Below, in pieces: positions 13,724 to 25,767 of a stretch of 64,000 nt of DNA. The notes beneath the pieces were generated by a model that was given only the letters and a program-made list of their open reading frames with translations, made no database searches and was not told the DNA's origin. How positions within the stretch are numbered: position 1 is the stretch's first letter; every line of letters starts with the position of its first letter. The DNA comes from Promerops cafer (taxonomy: Eukaryota > Chordata > Aves > Passeriformes > Nectariniidae): assembly GCA_013398275.1 (NCBI GenBank), contig VZSE01008344.1:743105-807104 (forward strand), written 5' to 3'. The position numbers and the translations under genes are program-made.

Positions 13724-15855
13724 TCTTTTTTTGGCAAGGCAGGGGCTGCCACGCCCTGCGTGTGTACATCTTAATATATGCACGAAATGGCAAACCCATG
13801 TCAGCCTCAATTAACAAAGAAGCAAAGAACTCAAGAGTTTATGTATATTTCAATAACGTGGGGTCTAATGAAAAAGAAAAACAGGCTACACTGTGAGGAT
13901 CCTGCTCATGAATGTGGCAGGATCCACAGCTGGATCTCGAGCCCAGAGGAAGTCAGCCTGTACTGCAGTTGCCTGGCTGTGCTCTGCTCACAACAAAATC
14001 TAAGATCTAAAGACCTTTAGGTTTTGGGCGTACATGTATTTTTGTCCACTCACCGCTACTTAGCATCACTGTTTTGAGTAGGCCGTGCTAAGCTCTGTAT
14101 CCAGACTGCCAGGTTGTTTCTTTTATAAACAGCCATATTGTGTTGATATAAAATTTTGTTGGTTTACTACTAACTGTAGCTAAGCTGGAGTGCTGTTCAC
14201 GTGACTCCTGTATCAGCCTCCGTGCAGATACTCTTGCTTTGTAACAAAAATGGTTATCAGGTTTAGAAATGCTAATTTTGCATGTGTTCCACTGATGAGT
14301 CCTGCTGGGAAGCCTGTTGTGCATCCAACCAGTTTCCATGGTGTGGGGCATTTGTCTGCTGTTTGTTTCTTCAAGGCAACTGGAGTTCATTTTGACTAAA
14401 AAGAGACAACTTTTGGCGGGGCAGGTGTGGCTTAGGGCCAAGAAAGACCTGAATAATGCAAGGATATGAAGTATTTGTGTGCAATAAATTGTTTTCTGTT
14501 ACCAAATGCCTTGAGCTCACCACCAGTGCTGGCATCTCCTCAGTATACATTTGTGTCTAGTGTGTTGAGGCATTCTTTCTCCCTTCCAGTCTTTTTTTCT
14601 AGCTCTGTCAGAGGAAACTTGAGGCTCGAGGTCATGCTGCTGTAACTGCTGAGCAGTTCACAGCCGTTTAGCAACTTCTTTGTGAAGATTGGAAAATAGA
14701 GGTCTTTGGATCTGTAGTTTCATGGAAACTGAAAAGTGCAGGGTTTCTTTTTTCCTACAGAGCACAGGACATTAGGAGGCCTTGATTTTAGTTTTTTTAT
14801 CATTGCATTAATTTCTTTTGGACCTTATGCTTTTGTTATTGGCTTTGATTTCCCCTGTAAAAAGGTTGGTTGCTCCTGGCCATCTCTCTCAGTTGTTCCA
14901 CATCTCATGCAACTTCCCTGTTTGCTCTGGCATGGTGGTGATAGAGCTTAACTGGTTATATGAATTGATTCACATTTTGAGTAAACATTTTCCCCCCCCC
15001 CCCTATTTTTAACCTAGATCAGCTTGCTGGTTTATTTAGATAAATGTATGCTCCTGTGAACAAGTGTACTGGCACTGAGCAGGAGTAGCCAGGCACAAAG
15101 AAGAGCCCTTGTTATTGAGGAGGAGGTACCTGTAAATTACCACTTCAACTTCTGGGGACTCGAAAACTGTCTTTTTTACTCTGTTCAGAGTCCCTAAAGC
15201 AAAAGGAATCTATAGGCACTTCTCTAATAGAAATGGCCAGTGAGGTACATGGAATATTTGGAGTTTCAGACCAGACCTGATAGATTTTGCAGTGTCCTGG
15301 TTTCTGGGAGAAGCCGACACGAGTGGATTAGCTCTGCTCACAGAGGGTTTGTGCTTTAGCATCTCCTTCTCTGATAGCTGGTCTGAGCCCTGCAGTGTGT
15401 GACAGATTGGCAGAAATAGTTCCTCAGACTTCACTCAGATCTCAGGCTCTGGTCTGGTCCTGAGCTTTTGTCAGTGTATATTGAAAATGTATTTAAAACC
15501 CAATTTCGCTGGCTGACAGCATGACAAGATGTCATTCCCTGCATTTCTGCTCAACTTCAGGGACTTTTGACAGCGTTCAGTGCAGAAAAACAGGACAGGA
15601 AACGGAACAGTGTGACTCAGGGTGAGTCTAAATGCATCATTGATGCTAACGTGTGAGCTTAAGTGGGATATTTTTGAGGAAGCCTTGACTATTTAGTGGA
15701 TGTGGCTCATTTTCAGAATGCAGTTGATGATCACGGGCAGTGCTGCGTGAGGAGCTGATGATCCTGGGCACTGCTTCATCTCCGTGCATTGTCTCTCAGC
15801 AAGATGTGGCACTACTGCTGGCATCTGTGGTGGTCTTATCTTTTTTTTTTTTCTT
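13724..15855. other. ZNF804A intron 1 sequence, no gene seen
   Basis: Intronic DNA with a C run near 14992-15003 and a small imperfect tandem duplication at 15725-15775 (two copies of tgatgatc-cgggca-tgct, 31 bases apart). It ends in the T-rich tract that borders the putative LTR. No coding or RNA gene is recognised. Confidence 0.55.
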
Positions 15856-17170
15856 TGTTGGAGTTGGGATTAAAGGCACGAGAGGCGGTATTTCTTGTTC
15901 AGACTTAGATGTTTATTCCTTCTTGTCTGTGTTACAGTTTCACAAACTGTGAGTTCTGTCTAACAAAGCGAAAAAAACGGCTTCTGTCTTTTTCTTTACA
16001 AGGCTTTTTAAGTACAAACTATTTAATTAAGAAGTGACATCTAAATTATTTCTATTTTTAACCTCATAACTAAGAACTCGAAGTCCGCGCTGCGGACTTT
16101 TCTATCTAATTTCAAAATACTACCTAAACCTATGGAGAAGAAGGTGAAAAAGGACTGGCTAACACCTAAAAACTTTTATCTTGCTTTATATATATTGTAT
16201 TATTCTAAAACCTTAAACTCCAAGTTTTCCACCTTGTGGTATTATACACTTCTATTCAAACTAGACACTCATAATTTTAGTGCTATCACTCAATTTTGGA
16301 AGCTTTCTTTACAGCCTCAGGTGAAATGCAGTGCTTTTTTGAGGGTCAGTGCTCTTCAGCACAGAAAGCCTAAAATTCTCAGTAATTAGGGTTCTAGCAG
16401 GCATCAAAGCCATTCTGAGCATGGCCACAGTCCTGGTGCTTTTTTAAGAGTCTCCTTGGAAATGTCATTGGTGGCAGTGGCAGGTCATTTTTAGGTATTT
16501 TCCATCAGCTTGTATATGGATATTGGACGTCAGGCACTGGAGTTTGGCTATCCTCATGGCAGGGTTGGCTGCTATGGAATGCTTGCCTGGGTAGGCAGGC
16601 AGCAAATAGATCAATAAAAATGCTTTCTCAGGCTTTTTGTGTTCCTCACACTGTCAGCTTCAGAAGTGTTTGCCTAACCATATATCTTGACACCAGGCTG
16701 TACCACAGTCCTTTGTTTTCTCCTAATTTTCTAACACAAAAATGAAAAAGTATCAAAATAACCAAAATTTTTTCTTCTTCCCTGTGGCCAGGAGGTGGAG
16801 TGTACTTGCTTTTTAGGCATGTATGAACCTTAGGTGGTATTTTCTCTTAAGCTTCTATTGTCTTTCTCTTTTATTGAAATTACTGACTATCAGCTATCCG
16901 GCCGTACGGCCTAAAGTCTTCAAACTGGAGTATTAGCATTCATATTAAGTAGCTATCCTCATGAGTTGCATCTATTCAGACAACTTCTTGTACAGGTGAG
17001 GGTCACAACAATGATAAATGCTTCATTTGCCATTGGTTTCTCACACAAAGAGTCAGAAAAATTCATTAAAACTCATCAGGAAAAGATATTTGCCATGGGT
17101 TGTTAGCTACTGTATTTAGCATATAGGCAGCTGCTTCAGCAGCAGCTGCACTTACTCCAAGATCATTTCA
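15856..17170 (-). mobile_element. Probable solo LTR of an endogenous retrovirus, minus orientation (right border tentative)
   Basis: Read on the minus strand, the left part has the features of an LTR 3' end: an AATAAA signal (plus-strand tttatt at 15912-15917), about 55 bases further, and termination in ...CCAACA at 15856. The plus strand therefore opens with TGTTGG. The sequence contains CpGs unusual for its AT-rich surroundings, including a hairpin at 16081-16099 and a 12-base perfect palindrome at 16900-16911. A CA at 17169-17170 followed by tttctt matches the tttctt at 15850-15855, which would be a 6-base target-site duplication. Because both flanks are T-rich, this match could be chance, so the right border is uncertain. 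No gag, pol or env reading frame is present. Family is not assigned. Confidence 0.5.
16081..16099. other. GC-rich hairpin within the LTR-like element
   Basis: Perfect 8-base arms aagtccgc and gcggactt are separated by gct. It stands out from AT-rich neighbours. In an LTR such a structure could lie in the R/U5 RNA, but no function is shown. Confidence 0.8.
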
Positions 17171-20100
17171 TTTCTTCTTTTTTTTTTTTTGTTCTTCAAC
17201 CTGAGATCATTCAGATGTTTGCAGTGTTTTTTATTATGTTTTCAGAGAGAAGGAAGAGCAGGCCCATCTCATCTCAAAGATGCTGTGTCTAAGACTGCTA
17301 CAAGGTCACTCCTAATTTAGCTAGCACAGATCCGCCAGGGTAAATCAGGACCCCTACAGGGCTCTTCTCATTGTTTGGCAGCTTAAAAAACAATCTCAGA
17401 AATGAAAGAACAGGATCTTCAAAATCTCTTTGTGTATTTGCCAAGCACTGTTCTTACAGTCTCATTTCTCTTTGCCTTGGTAGTGTTGCTGCCTTTTCAC
17501 TTAGACCAACGTCCTCATCACACTCGAATACTGATTGTGAATAGGATTTTGAATCAACTCAAGAGTAGAATAAATCTCTAGAAGGATTTTTTTCAAGGAC
17601 TGTTCTCCATGGCAAATTTAAACTTAATCCCATTTCCCATTAGGGCAAACTTTTTCACTGGGCTTCTGAGTAAAAAGATTTATTTGCAGTATTTAATGAT
17701 GCCAAAAGGAGTGATGCTTTTTTCTTTTGCCTTTTTTTTTTCTTTTCTATTTTTTTTTTTTTTTTTTTTTTTAGATGAAGTGTTCTTCTGACTGTGATAA
17801 CACTGAGGATTCGTTTTAGGAAAATAAAGATTTATTGCATCATAACACAAATCTTAAGCTCATACATATTCATAATCAGACAACTGACGGAGATCAGGGG
17901 AGCAATTCCTAGTGGGCTTTGGAGTTTGATGTTGTGGTTGTGGGGCTTTTTTTTTAACTAGAAGTTCCAACCCTGCACCATGCGTGCTGTTTAATAACCA
18001 GATGTCTGTGTAGGACGTGGCTCTTTCCAGTGGGATAAACCCATCCAGGCCATCAGCTGCACACTGGAGCAGGTTGTGCTGGTTTGCAGCTGGAATTGTT
18101 TCCTGCCCACATCCAGGACGTGTCGGGCAGGCTCGCGGAGCTGCCCAGGAGCGTTCCAGAGCCGGCCCAGAGCTGAGCTCTCTGCCTCAGTGGCTGGGCA
18201 GGTGAGTGCTCGTGGCACACAACTTAGAGCACATAGCGTGGGGCCTCTGCTGATGGATCCCCGAAGCTATGAGAGGACAGTAAATTTGCACGAAAAGACC
18301 TAATGGTCTGGAAAGCCACAGTGAAATGGAGCCACGAGAAGGGGCTGTAAGGAAAAACCACCGAGCCTGCCGCGGGGATTTCCAGGAGCGCTGAGTTCAG
18401 TGGGGCACGGTGTGCTCCTCAGCAGCTCCCAGCTCACACATTGGCTCTGAAAACACTGTGGATTGAATTTAAAACATGACCTGAAATGCCCTCAACAGGA
18501 CAAATGTAATGCTTGCATTTTTGAGATGCTGTTTTGTATTTAAATGACTGTATATCAGATTTTTTTAAAAGTAGAACAGATTGCAGTTTTAAACAGTCAC
18601 GGAGAAATTGTATTCTTCAAGGTAATGAAATGAGACAGAAACATCATTATTTCAATTCATGTATTACATTAATTTTGGACTTCTTTAAAAAAAATCTTAA
18701 ATTTAAACAAAAGCAGAAAAAACAAGAAAAACTGTTTTGAAAGCTCAGTAAGAAAAAACATCACTACAGAGGATCATGCTAATAATCTTGCAGAAAAGAA
18801 AATTATTACAGTCAAGCATGAGAAGCCAAAGCTAGGGAAGCTGAACGCAATAATCACCAAGAAGTCTCATCCTGAAAATATAAGTATGCAAAATTTCAGG
18901 TGTAAGTTGTACCCTAGGTCAATCACATGCTCCAAATTAAATCTGTTTAATATAGAGTCAAATTTTCTGTTTTCCTGATGCCTTGCCCAACTCAACTGGC
19001 AATTTTTCCTAGACCAAAAACTAACTTCACCAACCCATTAAAGCTTGAAGAACTCTAGAGCAACTTTTTAATACAAATTAATAGCAGCCAGTCAATTGGA
19101 AGTCAGGTAACCTGTGGTAAAATAAATAAACAACTTGGCCTAACCCTGTCCTTTGGCCTTCCTCAGGTCCTGAAAGGCTTATGAAAAATGTGGTCACAGC
19201 CCTTGACTGAGGGCTGCCAGGCACGAACACTGACATCTGTTCCAGCACTCGGTGTTCATGCTCAAGAGGGGCTTTCAGCCCATCTCCAGGGCTGTGAGTT
19301 CTGCAGGGTTCAAGGGCACTTCATTTAGTTCAGTGTGTGTCACTGGAAGAATCAAATAGAGGGCCTTGATTTTCCCAAAGAGTCTAATTATGTTAGACTC
19401 TCACCTGTCAATTCAATTAAGTCAAGTAGCTATGAAAATCTTCAGACATCTACATGCCTCCTGTAAGGAAATTAAAAGCCAAAATGTTTTAAATCCCAGG
19501 ATGTTTTAAAATCAAAATTCTGCTCTAATTAAAGTAAGTGACTGGACTATTTAACGTAGAGGAGTAAAGGAGATTAATACTAGGCTACTTCTTCCCCTTG
19601 CTAATCGTTAAGCAGTGATGAACATGCAGTGAAGAAAATACTTAGAGCTAAACAATCTTTCCTTTCTACAGCAAAGCCTCCTTCAGTTCCCCTCTGTCAA
19701 AAGATCAGTGGTAGAGATGTGGCTGATAAATTTTTCTGTGACATAACTAGACCTGTGTTTTTCCATAAGCACTGATAAAGAGCTCCTTCTTACTACAGCC
19801 TCCCAGGCAAAAACGTGTGGCCAGCACTCTCACTTTAGAAGTGCCTGAAAGTGGGTGTTATAAAGCACTAGAATAAATAAATAATTCCACAGGCCTGTGC
19901 CCAACAGTTAGTTTTAATGGCAGAAAAAAACCAATCAAGTGATTTTATGAGTCCCAGTTAATAGTAATTATACACTATAAGTGCTTCAAGTAGGTAAATG
20001 AGACAGACAAATCTGATAACAAATTGCTGCCTCTTTGTAAGCTTCCTTTCCAGTAAATTCAGCCTCACCATTGCAGGACAGCGTTCTGCATTGCTTTGCT

Positions 20101-23100
20101 CTCCACTGAGTCCAGCTGGGGCCCTGTTCTCATCTGTCTTGCTCCATTTGGTGCAGGGGGTGTGGGATTCAGCTGTTTGCATTAGTAGGTGTATGGCTAG
20201 CAAACGTGGTGTTGCAAAATCAGGATGACTTCAGGAAGCAAACAGCACTAATGGGAATAAATTTTGCCATTTCATTCTAATTTCACTGTGTTATTTATCC
20301 TAATGCTAGGGTGTTTACCCAAACATGAAGTACTGTCTGTGTGTTTATTGGGAAGCTGAGAAACCAGTTTTATAATAATTTGCACGTCTTCAATAGCATT
20401 TTCAAGTATGCATTTTCAGCAGAATACTGATTAGCTCCCCTGTATGTAATAAGTGTTTTGGTTGGAACTGGGTGTCTGCAGGTAGTCTTGAAGGAAAAAT
20501 AAAGGCAGTGTGGGGTTTTTGCAGCCTCCAATATTCAATTTTTATGGGGCACCACTCCTTCCTTGGGTCCGTCCCCATCCAGTGCAGTGGAACAGTGGGG
20601 TCACTGCTGGAAACACCTTTGCCCAAAAGCAGAGTGTCAGAAGAGATCAAGCAAATTGAGTTTGTGGCCTTGTGAGCTGTACTTTGCTATCACCCCCTAC
20701 AACTAATGGGGAAGTTTCAGGTGAGGTAATCAAAAAGACCTGACAATTTTCCCAGCCAGTTGTCAGTCTCCTCACTGAAACTCCCTCTGCACTGCTTGGA
20801 AATGAATTTGTCAGGATCAATGAGTAATTTGATCCATGTAGCCAAGCACCTTTTGCTTTGGTCTCCCCGCCTTGATAAGGACAGGAACCTTATAAATAAT
20901 TAGATTTGTTACTGGACTGTACTAATATTATTAATGTATTCTATTTTTTATTTATTCCTTCAAGTACATCAGTGGATGATGTATAGACTGCTTGCATGGG
21001 GGAAAAAAGTGCTATGCAAATGTATTAAAAAAATTCTATATACCAAGTAACACCAAGATTGATAACAGAGGAGATGTTAGTAAGTTGTACATTTTATTCC
21101 ACAAAATCTGCTGTCTTTATAATACCAAATAAATATACCAGAAATTAAGGAAGCCTTTGTTAATTGCGCTCATGGATGTCACAGTTAATTAACTATAGGG
21201 AAGTGTGCTCTTTAGTTTTGGCTGATTTTTTTTTTTTGGGGTGGGTAACACTACATTTTAGGCTGTTTTTTTATATAAATACAGCTAATGCAGAGTTTTG
21301 CCAAATCAAGAGTATTAGTTTGATTTATTTGGAAATGTCAAAATTACAATTTTGCTTTTTTTTGTTTTAGTTATTGCAACAGGAAAAAAAATGCATTGAG
21401 TATTTTTTCCAAAACAAGGTTACACTGGAACATCTGTCAGGTCTAATGGGTGCTAATCCAGAGGATCAACCCAGAGCAGCCTAATCCTCTTCTGGATGGC
21501 TATGCCAGTAAATTATCCTGAAGAAGGGGTTTATTTCTGTAATACCTTTTGCTTTGCAGTGACTGCAGACCTGACCCTTTTAAGTCTACAGTAAATGCAG
21601 AATAGCTTACTGCAATAAAAGGAGCTCACCCGTATTGTAAAGTAAGAATATTCACACTAGTAATCACCATGGAATAGATAATGTATTATAATTTCACGTT
21701 CTTCCTTTTTTTTTTGTCTAGCTGACCTGTCTGCAGATAGTAGAAGTGTGAACCTGAAGTGCACTCCATAAAAATATCCCCTTGGCTGAGGCATCCAGTG
21801 AGCTCTCCAAAGTTATCTGTGTAAAGAGTTCAACACTCCTGTAGTTTTCTTTTTCTCTCTCTCTTCCCTGTAATGGGAGCACAAAGTCCAGTCTGGTTTG
21901 TGACAGCCCCTCTGTGAATAAAGCCTGCTTTTAATCCAATTTATCAGATGTTTGCAGTAGCATTTGCATAGGCTTAAGGCTTTGGAGGATGGAGAAGATG
22001 GATTTAGAGAAATAAAGCTAGCTGATAGATGGAATCACTTATTAGAGATCTTTCATATAAATTATGAAAAATAGCTACAGTGAATTATAGCTGCAGGCTT
22101 TCAGATAATAAGCCTTTCAGGAAAAAAAAAAATAATGAAACTAAGTGACACTCAGTTCTGAGTTTTATTACCAGGCTGAAGCATAATTCAAAGTTCTTTT
22201 AAAACTTCCAGGACGGTTTGCAAATCTTGCTGGAAATGAAACTAAGCTTGATCCCATTTAACCAGTTTAAGTGAGTTTTTTGGCTGCTACTGTACTCCAG
22301 GAATATTCCTCTCCAGTAGGTTTCCAGGTTATTTCTGTCTGCAGTGCACTGCTCGCTGCTCTCAAGGCGCAGGGACTGAAACTTTTTACTGTCAGTTTTT
22401 GGGCAGTTATCCCTCATCAACATGGACAGGGCTAGGGAAAGCCTCCTCTGCCCAGGCAGCACTCCTTGCAAAGTTGGTAGCAACAGCCCAGCAGGCAAAG
22501 AACCAGAAGCCTCTGTTCTCCTGTTCCCAGCCTCTGCTCCTCCCTGAAACCAGACTTTCCCCACTCCCAGGGACACGGGGCTTTGCTCACTGCCAGCAGC
22601 AGGAGCAGTAGAATCAGTCCCAGGCTACCCAGGGGATCCCAGGGTGACAGAGAATCTCCTCAACGCCGTCCTTTGAGGGTGTCCTTGAGGGGGTTTTTGT
22701 GGGTGTGCATGTGGAAGGCATACACAAATAGGCTGAAGTCTTGAGGTTTGTCCTGCTGCCCCTGGAGAAATGGGACATTTTTAAATTTGGGTGATGTTTA
22801 GTAGCTGCACAGAAACATCTGCCAGCAAAATATTATACGGCAGCAAAGGATGGGGAGGATAAAGGAGTTGTATAAAAGTGTTAGTTTAGTGCTGCATCAT
22901 GATTTAAAAAAAAAAAAGATTCTGAAAGGGAGAGGGTGGAAAACAGAGAAGAATGGATTTGTGCATGGCACTGTGGTGCAGCATGTTCTTAGGTCTTTTG
23001 GAGGCTGTGGAAAGAGTAAGAGAGGTGATGAGTGGCCTTGGTGTAAGGAATGCTTGAATAAACCAGAACTGTGCCATTCAGGGAGCAATGCCTGAGAGAA

Positions 23101-23844
23101 GGTGTGGTAGGGGCACATGTGCTTAACAATGACCCAGGCAAAGGGAATAAAAAGAAAGTGTTTATGACCTTTTCCAGTATGCAACAGCTGAAACCAGCAG
23201 AATGCAGGGGCAAGTTCCCAAAAAAGGGAATGGTGCTTGGGTAAGAGTCACTTAGTTGTAACAAATCAAAATCTTGCACAGGTTTAAAAGGCTGAACCAA
23301 TACAGCCATTCATATGTTCCCAAGGTCAAATACCTCTGGTTCTTGTCATTTAAAATCCCTTCTCCATGCATGGTTGAGCCCCATTATTGTATTCCATCCC
23401 ATTTGCTTGCATTTCATTTAGATGTGTTGCCATTCTTTACTTACCTTTGAAACTTTGATGTACTATTGTAATGTAAATTTAACTCTGTGCCCAAAAAATC
23501 TTCAGCTGAAGGAATTTAGTGGTAGAAACCCCAAAATCCTTTGCAGTAAAGTTTTCCATGGAGTTCCAGTGTCCCTGCCTCATTAATATGCATTGGCATG
23601 CCAAATGTAATTGCATTCAGGTTAGGTTTTGCTATGAGAAAAGTATATTGTTTCAAAAATGGTTCTTTATGTCAAGGACACCACCAGTGAAATTACATAA
23701 CTTTATTCAAGGTATTTCACAACATTAGTAAGTCTTACAAAAGTTTGCTTGAGAGTTAATCAACAGCATGGTGTAAGATCTTTATGAAAAATTATTTTTC
23801 AATTCACTGTTCTTGTCTTAGGATCCATCACATTGACCCTCCTC

Positions 23845-23904
23845 ATATATATATATGTGTATGTATATATATGTATATGTATATATATATAAATATGTAT
23901 ATGA
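23845..23904. repeat. TA/TATG microsatellite
   Basis: About 60 bases alternate ATAT, GTGT and TATG units without a coding frame. This is an ordinary dinucleotide repeat. Confidence 0.9.
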
Positions 23905-24840
23905 TATTTAGTAGTATTCCAGAGTTCCAGTAATTCCCCCAAATCCAGATTATTCTTTTTCATGTTTTAATAAACCCAAATTAGGTGTCCTCTGTTTGTA
24001 GACTACAAGAATTACTTTTAAAGTGTTTCAAGGGCTTGTATCTCCTTAGGGTCTTCGTGCTGTTTCCACTGCTTTCCATACATAGCATGCTGGTAATCCT
24101 TGAAGTAGTTTAAAACCTGTAGTTTTTACTAGTTGATAGCAAGAGCTAAGTGCAGTTTCCAGGTGAAATTTCCATAGTGAATAAATGTATTTTCAAGTGT
24201 AAAGTACTGCTATTTCTTGAAATAAAATGCTAACTCGCTTTGGATTTAAATGGAACAGATTTTTTGAAACGTCACTGTAGAAAAGTGTTAGGAATGTGTG
24301 AATTTGTCATGTGTCAGCCAATATTGAAAACACCACTCTGAAGTGACTTGTGCAATTCTATTAATGGACAAAATTTTGGTGAGGGAGTACTTCAGTTTGA
24401 GTATGAATCAACAGTGTTTGCTAGCTGTCCAATCATGCTGAATTATAGTTAAAGTGCTACTTTAAATAATAAGTGCTTTCTGGATATAATTTTAATTTTA
24501 TGACTACTGTTCCTCTCTCTTGAGAATAAACAGCATTGTTATGAAAATATTCTAATCTGATAAACATAAATTTTCCATTTTAAAGTCCCCAAAATATATT
24601 GTAAGTATATGAGTTGTCAGCTGTGAAAACTACAAGCAAATACAGTCTTTTTCCCCTAATTCACTCAGTTTTGGATGTTCTGATTACAATATTATCTTTT
24701 ATCTTAATCTACCTGAACCAAAGAATTCACAGTGAAGAAACTCTGAGAAACAAATCCGAGGGATATATTTTATTAAACAATATTTGACCTGTTTAGGATT
24801 TCAGCCTGAGATTCCATCCCAGACAGACTTGTCAAAAGCA

Positions 24841-24890
24841 ACTGCACTGAGGTTATACATGTTAACCACTGCACTGAGGTTATACATGTT
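24841..24890 (+). repeat. 27-base tandem duplication, two copies
   Basis: The block actgcactgaggttatacat plus gtt occurs at 24841 and again at 24868, with aacc between the copies. The shared bases are identical, so the duplication is either recent or an assembly effect. Confidence 0.9.
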
Positions 24891-25623
24891 CAGTGTTTAA
24901 CTGGTATTACACTAATCTGACATGACAGACCATTTCCATGCTCTTTCACAACAGGCCACATTCCCATCCGTGTATTTGGGGAATTCAAAGATCTTGTATG
25001 TAATTTTCTCATAAATGATAAGCAAGAGTTGCATGTGATGCATTGGCCAATGTATGGTAAACAGAGATTTGTGTGTCCTGATATGGGATGACAAACACAG
25101 AGTGATGAAGATACTAATTACATCTCAGCTATGAAAATGTTCCTTGTGTTTCATAGGTACAGAAATTCAAGAAGGACCTAGTAGTTTCTTTAATTTTCGG
25201 GAGTATTTTTGGTTTTTTTCGTAAACAGACTTTCCTGTAAAAGCCTTGTAACTAAATTATTGTCATTTGTATCTTCATGCTTATTGTACTTGGGTATATT
25301 ACTCGAGGCTTGGATCAAAATTAACTTGAAAATAGCCTTCAGCATGACAAATATTTGTATTTAAATAGAAGCCAGGGAAATCCTTCCAGCCCCTGACAGA
25401 GCCCTGAAGGGGAGCTGGCAACTGTGTAGCAAACTGCAAAGTTTGCAAATCTTCAGCGTCGCAGCAGATCCAGTAAATATGTGCAGTGTAACACAGCAAA
25501 CATGGGAAGGCTTTTAGCTACAGAGGTGTGTAAACGTTTACAAATATGATTAACTGCAGAGCACAAAATCCATTCGTGGCATCAAAGGCAAAACTAAAAT
25601 GATTTTTTCCTGCCCCCCTCCAG

Positions 25624-25767
25624 GATTATGCTGAAAAGAAAAACACGATAGCAAAAGCTCTGGAAGATCTTAAAGCCAACTTCTACTGTGAGCTCTGTGA
25701 CAAGCAGTACTATAAACACCAGGAGTTTGACAATCACATTAACTCTTACGATCATGCTCACAAACAG
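25624..25767 (+). CDS. ZNF804A: ZNF804A exon 2: C2H2 (U1/matrin-like) zinc finger
   Basis: This 144-bp exon encodes 48 residues, beginning DYAEKKNTIAKALEDL and ending with a glutamine. The acceptor follows a strong pyrimidine tract ending cctccag, and the donor is CAG|gtaaga. Both ends are phase 0. The exon contains the protein's only zinc finger, with spacing C-X2-C-X12-H-X5-H. The cysteines are at exon residues 22 and 25 and the histidines at 38 and 44, followed by HAHKQ. The long H-X5-H spacing is typical of the U1-C/matrin/JAZ type, which often contacts RNA or structured nucleic acid. The exon is nearly identical to the mammalian one from memory, suggesting strong constraint. It would correspond to about residues 38-85 if exon 1 supplies 37 residues as in human. 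It is too short to stand out as an ORF and was found by reading the intron. Confidence 0.96.

Larger units (their letters stand above)
17177..25623. other. ZNF804A intron 1, 3' end; no confirmed gene
   Basis: The interval contains a T22 run at 17751-17772, a GC-richer patch near 18020-18220 with a cryptic exon-like arrangement (see findings), a TA/TG microsatellite at 23845-23904 and a 27-base tandem duplication at 24841-24890. It ends in the branch and pyrimidine-tract region of exon 2. The rest is unique-looking AT-rich DNA. Confidence 0.55.
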
